NCBI GenBank assembly: GCA_016932295.1 | Contig: JAFGDC010000207.1 | Span: 1 to 10,270, forward strand | Reading direction: 5' to 3' | DNA length: 10,270 nt | From: a candidate division CSSED10-310 bacterium | Lineage (GTDB): Bacteria > CSSED10-310 > JAFGDC01 | Shown: positions 1 to 7,025 of the stretch, in pieces | Layout: the number at the start of each line of letters is the position of its first letter | How positions within the stretch are numbered: the first letter of the stretch is position 1 | Position numbers and translations under genes: made by a program | Notes under the pieces: model-generated | Told to the model about the DNA's origin: nothing | The model's input: only the letters and a program-made list of their open reading frames with translations | The model's database searches: none

Positions 1-1
1 C

Positions 2-3000
2 TTCACCGGGACGATCGAGACCGATGCTTCCCCACATCAGCCCGGCAACGGCCACATCGAAATGCTCGAAGCCGACATTGTCCTGGGTACCTACACGGAT
101 GTGGACGACGGTTTCGGCGGGATCAATGTGCCGGTCACCGATGCGGCGGCCGCCGATTACACCAGCCCACATATCAGTTGCCTGAACGTCGCGTTCCTGG
201 ATGATCACTCCGCCGTAATCCAGTGGATGACCGATGAACCCGCACGGGGAACGGTGGTGTATGACACCGTGTTTCCACCCGCGGCGCATGAAGCCTCAAG
301 TCCCGTCCTTACCACCGGGCACTCCATCACCCTGACGGATCTCGAGCAGTGTCTCGATTACTATTTCTTTGCACGGGCTACTGACGACGCGGGCAACCAG
401 GACGAAGAGGATCTCGGTGCAGACTATCTGATGACCACCATGGTGCGGGTGTATTCTCTGCAGGAGAACCTGGACACCGATCTGGGCTGGGACTGCGAGG
501 GTGACTGGGAATGGGGTGTTCCCACGGGCCAGCCGTCCGGACCGGGGCACGATCCCAGCGCCGGCTTTGACGGCCCGAACGTTTACGGCACCAACTTGTC
601 CGGCGCGTACCAGGGCGGTTCGGCGTATCACCTGACAACTCCCGCCATCGACTGTTCGGCGTCGTTCGACACGAGGCTTACGTTCAAACGCTGGCTGGCA
701 GTGGACGAACACGGAATGGATGAAGCCTGCGTGGCGATTTCAACGGACGGCGTGAGCTGGGATCAACTGTTTCAAAATCCCAACAGCAATTTTTACGAAT
801 ACCGCTGGGCGGATGTAAGGTATGACATCGGGCAGTACGCGGACGGTGAACCCGAGGTTTATATCCGCTGGACCATGGGCCCGGCGGGGACCGGTTCGGC
901 AGGCGGCTGGAACATAGACAACATCGAGGTGTCCCATGCGGCGCCATGCAACGTACCCATCCTGATCCACCACGGGCACTCGATAGATGACTCGCAGGGC
1001 AACGACGACGGTCTCATCAATCCGCTGGAGGACATCGCCATGCCGGTGACGCTGCGCAACGTGGGCCTGGATGCCGCCAATGTGGAGGCCACCATCTCCA
1101 GCACCTATCCCCATGTGTCCATCACGACGCCGCAGGCGCAATTCGGCGCTATCCCCCAGGGAGGCACCGGCCAATCGCTGACCGCTTTCGATTTCACCGT
1201 GCTGAGTGGCGCGGTGGACGGTGATTCTCTGCCCTTCATTCTGAACTGGACCTGCGACGAAACATCGGGAGTCGCGGGGTTTGCCGAGCAGGTGGTGGCG
1301 GCGAATCTTGTGTATGAGGCCTTCATGGTGGTGGATGACACCCTGCGCGGCGACGGGGACGGCATCCTGGATCCCGGGGAGACCGCAGCGCTGGTGGTGA
1401 TGGTGAAAAACGAAGGGCGCCTGGTGGCTGCCAACATCAGCGGGCTGCTCAGCGTGGACCACCCCGAGTATGTCACCATCGATGACGGGGAGGCGTTGTA
1501 CCCGGACATGGTCCCGCAACAGGCGGCCGGCTGCCTCGAGCCATACTTTACGGTGAGCTGCGCCGTCACCACTCCGGATCATACCATGGTACAGTTCGCG
1601 GTACAGCTCACCGCGGACGGTCATGAGAAAACCGTCACGTTCGACGCGGAGATCACCACCTCCACGTTCGCGCGCCGTTACACCTGGAACATGCATAACG
1701 ATCCGGGCTGGACCATGACCGGGCAATGGGCCTGGGGCGTTCCAACCGGTCTGGCGGGGGATCCGTCCGGCGGCTGCACTGGTGCCTCGGTCTACGGTTA
1801 CAACCTCAATGGCGCGTACACCAACAACATGAGCGAAACGCCGCTCACCACCGGACCCATCAACTGCGCCAATTTCACCTCAACCGAAGTCCGTTTCAAG
1901 CGCTGGCTGGGGATCGAAAGCAGCAGCTACGACCACGCATCATTCCAGGTTTCCTCGGACGGGACGGCATGGTCGACCATCTGGTCGCACAACGGCGAGT
2001 CGTTCACCGATCCGGATTGGCAGGCCATGAGTTATGACATCTCCGCTTACGCCGACGGTGAACCCACGGTGTACCTGCGCTGGGTGATGGGAACCACGGA
2101 CCTGAGCGTCACCTTCTGCGGCTGGAACATCGACGATGTGGAGATCTGGGCGGAAGTCGGCGATCCGCAGCCCATCCTGTCTCACTTCAGTCATGAGATC
2201 GATGATTCCGAGGGCAACAACGACGGGTATATAAACCCGGGAGAGACCATCGCGATGGCGATCACGGCGGAAAATTTCGGCACCGCCGGCAGCGACATCT
2301 CGGCATACCTTTCAACAAACCAACCTGCGATCACAATGATCGACGATTTCGCGTATTTCGAGGACATCCCGGCTGCCGGAACCGGACACACCATGACTCC
2401 CTTCCGTTTCAGTCTGAGCGAAACCGCTCCGGACAGCGGCGTGACCTTCACGGTTACGTGGTTCAGCACGCAGGGCAATGGTTCCTTCCAGTTCAGCGAC
2501 GACATCAATGCCGCCGATCTCGTCCTCGGCGCTTCGTTCATCCTGGACCAGGATGGCGACGGCGACGGTATCCTGGATCCCGGCGAAACAGCGCAACTGG
2601 CCGTCAGCCTGATCAACAGCGGTCGCGCCGATGCGCTCGGTCTGATCGGCACACTGTCATCGGATTCTCCTGAATACCTCACCATCGTGGATGGTGAGGC
2701 GGAGATGGAGGATGTGTATCAGGGCGGCACCGGCGGCACCATCGCGCCGCACTTCACCATCCAGGTGAACCCGGCGGCGCCGGACCATACCATGGTCACG
2801 TTCACCCTCGGGGTGACCGGCGACAATTGCGCCGCGGAGGTGGAAATCCAGGCAGAAATAACATGGTCCACCTTCGCGCGGCGGTATTGGTGGGATATGG
2901 ATCACGATCCGGGCTGGCAATTCGAGGGGCAATGGGCCTGGGGCATACCGGAAGGTCTGGACGACGATCCCGCCGCTGGTTTCACCGGAAGCCGGGTGGT

Positions 3001-3922
3001 TGGCTACAATCTGGCGGGTGCGTACGCGAACGACATTCCGGAGTATTCGGCCACCACGGATGCGCTGGATTGCTCCGCGCTGGAGGATGTGGAGTTGCGG
3101 TTCATGCGCTGGCTCGGTGTGGAATCCGCCACCTGGGACCATGCGGCCGTGCGGATCTCCACCGACGGCGTGAATTGGACCGAGGTGTGGGAGCATACCG
3201 GCACCGCCATCAATGACCTGACCTGGCAGGAGCAGATCTTCGATATCTCCGCGCAGGCCGACGGCGAGCCAACGGTATACCTGCGCTGGGTCATGGGGGA
3301 AACCGATTCCAGCATGACCTATTGCGGCTGGAATCTCGATGACGTGGAAATGTGGGCGTCGGCGGGACTGCCCCGGCCGACCGGGACGCCTTCATTGACC
3401 CCGCCGCCCACACAGATACCCACGCGGACGCCGACACTGGTGCCCACCGTGGCGCCATCCGAAACGCCGCCGGCCACGATTCCACCCACGCCGCCACCAA
3501 CCGTCACCCCCGTGAGTCTGCCCACCACAACCCCGTCGCCACCGCCCACCGGCACCCCGCCCCCGGGCGCAGGCATGCACTTGGTCCTAAACGATACCGA
3601 CCTGGTCACCGGCGACGACTTCCACCTTCATTTCGACCTGGTGAATTCCACCCCGGTGGAAATGGAGTGTGATGTATACCTGCTGCTTGGTTTCGCCGGA
3701 ATGTACTGGTGCTGGCCATCGTGGTGCACCTTGGACGAAAACCTCGATTACCTTCAGATGGATATGCCGGGCATGCACCTGCACCACGAGGACGTCCTGT
3801 GGTTCGAATGGCCGGCCGGCGCCGGTCAGACGGATCTCTGCGAGTTTTTCGGCGCGGCCTTCCACCGGGGCGGCTATGACCTGATCGGCGATCTCCAGCA
3901 CATCCAGTGGGCATTCCATTGA
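2..3922 (+). CDS. Giant secreted multidomain surface protein (5' partial)
   Basis: The frame is open and coding-like back to base 2, so the ATG at 62 is probably internal and the true N-terminus lies outside the window; 1306 residues are visible, numbered here from base 2. Order of parts: a tail (1-50) resembling spacers that follow secreted subtilisin-type peptidase domains (from memory); an Fn3-like domain (about 52-140) with the TDEPARGTVVYD pattern of purple-acid-phosphatase-type Fn3; jelly-roll domain 1 (150-315); two Ig/CARDB-like modules (319-552); jelly-roll 2 (558-719); two more modules (722-955); jelly-roll 3 (959-1120); a Pro/Thr linker (1125-1192); and an aromatic-rich terminal domain (1192-1306) containing YWCWPSW. 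Each module starts with an acidic loop such as DGDGDGILDPGE, which may bind calcium. No catalytic domain is visible, though one could lie upstream. Likely role: extracellular adhesion, binding or substrate recognition. The specific function is unknown. Confidence 0.85.
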   Translation, partial: FTGTIETDASPHQPGNGHIEMLEADIVLGTYTDVDDGFGGINVPVTDAAAADYTSPHISCLNVAFLDDHSAVIQWMTDEPARGTVVYDTVFPPAAHEASSPVLTTGHSITLTDLEQCLDYYFFARATDDAGNQDEEDLGADYLMTTMVRVYSLQENLDTDLGWDCEGDWEWGVPTGQPSGPGHDPSAGFDGPNVYGTNLSGAYQGGSAYHLTTPAIDCSASFDTRLTFKRWLAVDEHGMDEACVAISTDGVSWDQLFQNPNSNFYEYRWADVRYDIGQYADGEPEVYIRWTMGPAGTGSAGGWNIDNIEVSHAAPCNVPILIHHGHSIDDSQGNDDGLINPLEDIAMPVTLRNVGLDAANVEATISSTYPHVSITTPQAQFGAIPQGGTGQSLTAFDFTVLSGAVDGDSLPFILNWTCDETSGVAGFAEQVVAANLVYEAFMVVDDTLRGDGDGILDPGETAALVVMVKNEGRLVAANISGLLSVDHPEYVTIDDGEALYPDMVPQQAAGCLEPYFTVSCAVTTPDHTMVQFAVQLTADGHEKTVTFDAEITTSTFARRYTWNMHNDPGWTMTGQWAWGVPTGLAGDPSGGCTGASVYGYNLNGAYTNNMSETPLTTGPINCANFTSTEVRFKRWLGIESSSYDHASFQVSSDGTAWSTIWSHNGESFTDPDWQAMSYDISAYADGEPTVYLRWVMGTTDLSVTFCGWNIDDVEIWAEVGDPQPILSHFSHEIDDSEGNNDGYINPGETIAMAITAENFGTAGSDISAYLSTNQPAITMIDDFAYFEDIPAAGTGHTMTPFRFSLSETAPDSGVTFTVTWFSTQGNGSFQFSDDINAADLVLGASFILDQDGDGDGILDPGETAQLAVSLINSGRADALGLIGTLSSDSPEYLTIVDGEAEMEDVYQGGTGGTIAPHFTIQVNPAAPDHTMVTFTLGVTGDNCAAEVEIQAEITWSTFARRYWWDMDHDPGWQFEGQWAWGIPEGLDDDPAAGFTGSRVVGYNLAGAYANDIPEYSATTDALDCSALEDVELRFMRWLGVESATWDHAAVRISTDGVNWTEVWEHTGTAINDLTWQEQIFDISAQADGEPTVYLRWVMGETDSSMTYCGWNLDDVEMWASAGLPRPTGTPSLTPPPTQIPTRTPTLVPTVAPSETPPATIPPTPPPTVTPVSLPTTTPSPPPTGTPPPGAGMHLVLNDTDLVTGDDFHLHFDLVNSTPVEMECDVYLLLGFAGMYWCWPSWCTLDENLDYLQMDMPGMHLHHEDVLWFEWPAGAGQTDLCEFFGAAFHRGGYDLIGDLQHIQWAFH
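449..3360 (+). repeat. Internal tandem protein repeat, about 2.5 units of 402-407 codons
   Basis: A jelly-roll domain plus two Ig-like modules recurs along the surface protein. The anchor GAT-C-GGGCTGG (DPGW or DLGW in protein) occurs at 479, 1700 and 2906, giving spacings of 1221 and 1206 nt. Each jelly-roll copy shows (G/D)(D/Q)W(E/A)WG(V/I)P, then YGxNLxGAY or a close variant, then (R/K)RWL, then DGEPxVYxRWxMG, and ends in GWN(I/L)D(N/D)(V/I)E. Copies 2 and 3 are closest to each other, and both are preceded by the same FARRY segment. The third copy is followed by the linker instead of Ig-like modules. The pattern points to expansion by internal duplication. Confidence 0.85.
3373..3575 (+). 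repeat. Pro/Thr-rich low-complexity linker
   Basis: About 67 codons are dominated by Pro and Thr with some Ser and Val, in irregular PTxTP and PPP patterns. Such linkers separate the folded body of secreted bacterial proteins from a terminal attachment or sorting domain and are often glycosylated. Here it separates jelly-roll 3 from the aromatic-rich C-terminal domain. Confidence 0.8.
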
Positions 3923-4308
3923 ACTTGCTTCACTGCGGCGTGCCGGTGAGTTCCGAACAGGCTGCCGAGACGGTGTTTCAGCAGGTGCTGGAGTTGACCA
4001 GGCGCTACAGCTTCACCATCGGACCCGATGTACTGGTGGCGTTGTTTGGTATAGAAGAAGCCGCCACCGCTCATGTGTACGACGCCGGCAACGCCACCAT
4101 CGAGGTGTTCGTGACGGAAGCCGGGGCTGTTCCGCCAGGATTCAGGCATGTCTGCCTCGAGGTGCCGGACCGCGAACGGACCCTGGCCCGGGCCAGGGCG
4201 GCCGGTCTGGAAATCCGCCGCTTCAGGCGTGGAAACTCGGATGTTGTTTTCATGGTCGACACCGATCACAACCTTTATGAGCTGAAGGAGTGCCCCAGGC
4301 CGGCGTGA
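3919..4308 (+). CDS. VOC (glyoxalase/bleomycin-resistance fold) metalloprotein
   Basis: A 129-residue single VOC protein with two beta-alpha-beta-beta-beta halves, MNLLHCGVPV... and FRHVCLEVPD...NLYELKE. His5, Glu62, His77 and Glu121 fall where glyoxalase I and methylmalonyl-CoA epimerase bind their divalent metal (2-His/2-Glu), so it is probably a metal-dependent lyase, isomerase or dioxygenase-like enzyme in the cytoplasm; the substrate cannot be read from sequence. I chose the TTG at 3919 because MNLLHCGV is the normal family N-terminus and because it overlaps the preceding TGA (TTGA), suggesting translational coupling. A GTG at 3907 is the alternative and would add four residues (MGIP). 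No clear Shine-Dalgarno site precedes either start. The pairing with a secreted giant protein is odd and may be only positional. Confidence 0.8.
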   Translation: MNLLHCGVPVSSEQAAETVFQQVLELTRRYSFTIGPDVLVALFGIEEAATAHVYDAGNATIEVFVTEAGAVPPGFRHVCLEVPDRERTLARARAAGLEIRRFRRGNSDVVFMVDTDHNLYELKECPRPA

Positions 4309-4433
4309 TCGGAGAAGTCCGGCGTTTCGCGGGTGGCGGTGGAATAGCGAAGGATGAGGCAGACAAAGCCGGCGAAGGCATTACGGGACTACCCGGGAGC
4401 AATGGGTAAAACAATCAACTGAAAGTAGTGCTT

Positions 4434-4455
4434 GCAAATTTGCCGAATTTATCGG
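4434..4455. promoter_or_regulatory. Paired palindromes, possible operator
   Basis: GCAAATTTGC (4434-4443) is a perfect 10-bp palindrome. It is followed directly by an inverted repeat CCGA-ATTTA-TCGG (4443-4455). Both lie in an AT-rich island about 75-100 bp upstream of the promoter assigned to the kinase gene. A weak TTGCAA-N17-GATTAT promoter match (4432-4460) overlaps them. A regulator-binding site is an inference from symmetry alone. Confidence 0.35.
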
Positions 4456-4505
4456 ATTATCCCCCGCGACACAGGAACGGACGTAACATTTTGCCGTTTA
4501 GATTT

Positions 4506-4534
4506 TTTACTCGATGCCACACGATCCGTATAAT
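4506..4534 (+). promoter_or_regulatory. Sigma-70-type promoter for the kinase gene
   Basis: TTTACT (4506-4511, 4/6 to the -35 consensus) is separated by 17 bp from a perfect TATAAT (4529-4534). Transcription would begin near 4541. That lies downstream of the earliest in-frame ATG (4514) and supports the ATG at 4568 as the real kinase start. Confidence 0.6.
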
Positions 4535-4556
4535 GGTAGAAACCATGTATGGATTT

Positions 4557-4565
4557 GGGAAGGGA
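4557..4565 (+). promoter_or_regulatory. Ribosome binding site of the kinase gene
   Basis: The purine-rich GGGAAGGGA stretch lies just before the ATG at 4568. It supports this start over the ATG at 4514, which precedes the predicted transcription start. Confidence 0.5.
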
Positions 4566-4567
4566 TA

Positions 4568-6895
4568 ATGGCATTTGCCGGAGAACATGATCGGGAGTTC
4601 ATCTCGATGAGTGCAGTGGAGAGCGCCGGGCGTTTCACGACGACGCGGCCCATACGGCGCGCGGTGCCGGTGGCGCGGACCACCCGCGAAGAAGCGGCGC
4701 CCTGGCGTGAAGGGAAGGTGCTGCTCGATGAGTATGTGATCGAGCGGTTCATAGGCACGGGCGGTACCGGCTCATTATTCCTCGTGCGCCGCCGGGCCGA
4801 TGAGACTCCTTTGGCGGTAAAGACGTTGCGCACATCGTTACTGTGCGACGACGAGGTATCTCGATCCTTTCTGCGGGAGCTGCGTATGTGGATCGATCTG
4901 CCGGAACATCCCAACCTGCTGTCGGCGTTTTTTTTCAAGACCATCGAGGATCGGCTGGCGATTTTCTGCGAGTATGCGGATGAAGGTTCGTTGCGCGATT
5001 GGATCGGCGACGGCCGGATTCATACCCTGCGCCTGATTCTGGATATTGCGGTGCAGACCGCCTGGGGCCTGGAGGCTGCGCATCGGGTCGGGGTGGTTCA
5101 CCAGGACGTCAAGCCGGGGAACATCCTCATGACATCGGCGGGTCTGGCCAAGGTGACGGACTTCGGTCTGGCCAGGGCGTTGTCCACCGGTCAGCGTACC
5201 TGTCGCATCGCCCAGGGGGTGGAAAGCGGCGGTATGACCGCGGCGTATTGCTCACCGGAACAGCACCGGCAGGAGCAGGTCACGATCAAGACGGATGTCT
5301 GGAGTTGGGCGGTATCGATATTGGAACTGTTCACTGGTCCGGCCACGTGGTCATCCGGCACCATGGCGCCGGCGATCCTGAGGGAGCTGCGGGCCGGCGG
5401 ACAGAAGTCTGATCTGCCGGCGCTCCCGGAAATCATGGCAAGCCTCCTGGCTCATTGCCTGGAACCGGAGCCCGCGAATCGCATGGGAAATCTCGGTGAC
5501 GCCGCACGACAGTTAATACAACTCTATCGTGACCTCATCGGCACCGATTTTCCCAGATCACAACCCACGTTCCACACCTCCTACACCGTACTGTCCGCCT
5601 TTCGCCGCACCAATGTCACCGGCAAGAGCTGGATCGCTCCGCAGCAATGGCTCGAAACCGCTTATCGCGAAGCTGGCTATCCCCGCCACCAGACACCCGA
5701 TGAGCACCCGGAGGATGCCCGGACAGCCCGTTCACAGTCACTCATGGACCTGGAAATGTACGAGGAAGCCAGGCTTCTGCTCCACCGGCTCATAGACCAG
5801 GGTCGCAATGACCTGTGTGGAACACTGGCGGACCTCCAACTGAACAGAGCCCTCATCCTCGAGAGCATGGATGATTTTCCCGGTGAGCTGCAGGCTATCG
5901 AATCGGCCATCGCACTCCGGCGAGCATCAGCCCGCAATGATGCACAACCGGAAACCGCCGCCGGACTGGCCGCCGCCATGAAAGCCAAGGCCAACACCCT
6001 GGGCACCATGGGCCAATGCGAGAAAGCACTGGAATGGTATGATCGCGCCATCGCCATCCTGGAACCTCTCGCCCAGGAAACCCCTGATCCCCGCTTCGCC
6101 CATCTCCTGGCCCAAACCTATCTCAGCAAGGCGGTCACGGAGAGCGATCTCGGCAGGGGCGAAACCGCTGACAGCATCTATGACCGATCCATTGCCATCT
6201 ACGAGCAGTTGTTCGCCAATCATAACCGCAGTGAATGGCGCCATGATCTCGCCATCGCTTATATGAACAAGGGCTCGAGCCTCACCGACCTGAAACGGCA
6301 TGCCGAAGCCATCGAATTCTGTGACAAGGGTATCGAAGCGCTGCGCCAACTCGCCACAGATGCTCCGATCCCGGAACACACCTATCTTCATGGTGTCATG
6401 CTGCTCAATAAGGGACAGTCGATGCTCGAACTCAATCAATACAGTGAGGCCGCCGCCCTGGTGGACCAAGCCATCACCATCTGGCGGAAGATGATCGAAA
6501 CCCACTACCGCAGCGAGGTGAACCTGTCTCTTGCCATTTCCTATCAATGCCGGGCGGATATCGAACAGGCCATGGGCGCGCCGAAGGCAGCCGTGCCCTT
6601 CATGGATGCCAGCCTGGAAGTGCTGGACACGCTGGTCAACCGCGACGGCCGCACCGAACTACTGGGCACCCTCGCGGATTACCGTGTCAAGCGCGCCGAG
6701 TTGCTGACCGCCACCAATGAACTGGAAGAAGCCCGCCGCGACCTCAGCCAGGCCATGCCACTGCTGGCCCTCGAACAACACCGAAACGATACAGACAAAC
6801 TCCGCACCACGATCAGCCGCGCGCATTCGCTCATGAAACGCCTGAACTCCGATTCGTCCTTCTCCCCGGAAAAATCCCGGGCATCCCTGCCGTAA
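4568..6895 (+). CDS. Soluble Ser/Thr protein kinase with C-terminal TPR repeats
   Basis: A 775-residue protein, numbered from the ATG at 4568. The kinase domain (about 54-325) shows the Gly-rich loop GTGGTGSL (63-70), the VAIK-type Lys85 (in AVK), helix-C Glu104, catalytic loop HQDVKPGN (Asp180, Lys182, Asn185), DFG (198-200), YCSPE (SPE at 229-231), Asp243 in DVWSW and the late Arg305. All core catalytic residues are present, so it should be active. The usual Arg before the catalytic Asp is Gln, making it a non-RD kinase. A linker of about 40 residues leads to helical TPR-type repeats (about 365-750), with motifs such as KANTLGTMGQCEKALEWYDR and MNKGSSLTDLKRHAEAIEF. No transmembrane segment is seen, so it is probably cytoplasmic, with the TPRs recruiting partners or substrates. 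It has its own promoter and is not closely coupled to its neighbours. Its targets are unknown. Confidence 0.9.
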   Translation: MAFAGEHDREFISMSAVESAGRFTTTRPIRRAVPVARTTREEAAPWREGKVLLDEYVIERFIGTGGTGSLFLVRRRADETPLAVKTLRTSLLCDDEVSRSFLRELRMWIDLPEHPNLLSAFFFKTIEDRLAIFCEYADEGSLRDWIGDGRIHTLRLILDIAVQTAWGLEAAHRVGVVHQDVKPGNILMTSAGLAKVTDFGLARALSTGQRTCRIAQGVESGGMTAAYCSPEQHRQEQVTIKTDVWSWAVSILELFTGPATWSSGTMAPAILRELRAGGQKSDLPALPEIMASLLAHCLEPEPANRMGNLGDAARQLIQLYRDLIGTDFPRSQPTFHTSYTVLSAFRRTNVTGKSWIAPQQWLETAYREAGYPRHQTPDEHPEDARTARSQSLMDLEMYEEARLLLHRLIDQGRNDLCGTLADLQLNRALILESMDDFPGELQAIESAIALRRASARNDAQPETAAGLAAAMKAKANTLGTMGQCEKALEWYDRAIAILEPLAQETPDPRFAHLLAQTYLSKAVTESDLGRGETADSIYDRSIAIYEQLFANHNRSEWRHDLAIAYMNKGSSLTDLKRHAEAIEFCDKGIEALRQLATDAPIPEHTYLHGVMLLNKGQSMLELNQYSEAAALVDQAITIWRKMIETHYRSEVNLSLAISYQCRADIEQAMGAPKAAVPFMDASLEVLDTLVNRDGRTELLGTLADYRVKRAELLTATNELEEARRDLSQAMPLLALEQHRNDTDKLRTTISRAHSLMKRLNSDSSFSPEKSRASLP

Positions 6896-6932
6896 TCACA
6901 GGATTCCCGTAAAACGTGGAACTTCGTCGTCG

Positions 6933-6947
6933 GTTTATAGTGTAAAC
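6933..6947 (+). promoter_or_regulatory. msrA: Inverted repeat overlapping a -10-like box upstream of the Sec-msrA
   Basis: GTTTA-TAGTG-TAAAC is a perfect 5-bp inverted repeat. It overlaps TATAGT (6936-6941), a 5/6 match to the -10 consensus, about 80 bp before the ATG at 7026. No convincing -35 box lies 16-18 bp upstream. An operator over the promoter is possible but unproven. Confidence 0.35.
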
Positions 6948-7014
6948 AATGTGCGGCCCGCGCCGGCACGACGGCGCCGCAGACAACCGGATGATGGTCA
7001 GCAGTGCAGATACA

Positions 7015-7020
7015 GGGAGA
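7015..7020 (+). promoter_or_regulatory. msrA: Ribosome binding site of the Sec-msrA
   Basis: GGGAGA lies 5 nt before the ATG at 7026. This picks that codon over the upstream in-frame start at 6951, which has no such site and would place a run of arginines ahead of the signal segment. Confidence 0.65.
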
Positions 7021-7025
7021 GTGAC

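Noticed and set aside
740..1726. A 328-codon antisense open frame inside the surface-protein gene
   Set aside because: The sense strand encodes clear repeated domains here. The antisense frame is a GC-driven mirror of that coding sequence.
4299..4323. GCCGG...CCGGC inverted repeat at the end of the VOC gene as a terminator
   Set aside because: Only 5 bp pair around a 15-nt loop and there is no run of T afterwards, so it is most likely chance in GC-rich sequence.
4514..4567. Upstream in-frame ATG at 4514 as the kinase start
   Set aside because: The predicted promoter (-10 at 4529-4534) lies downstream of it, and a purine-rich ribosome site precedes the ATG at 4568.
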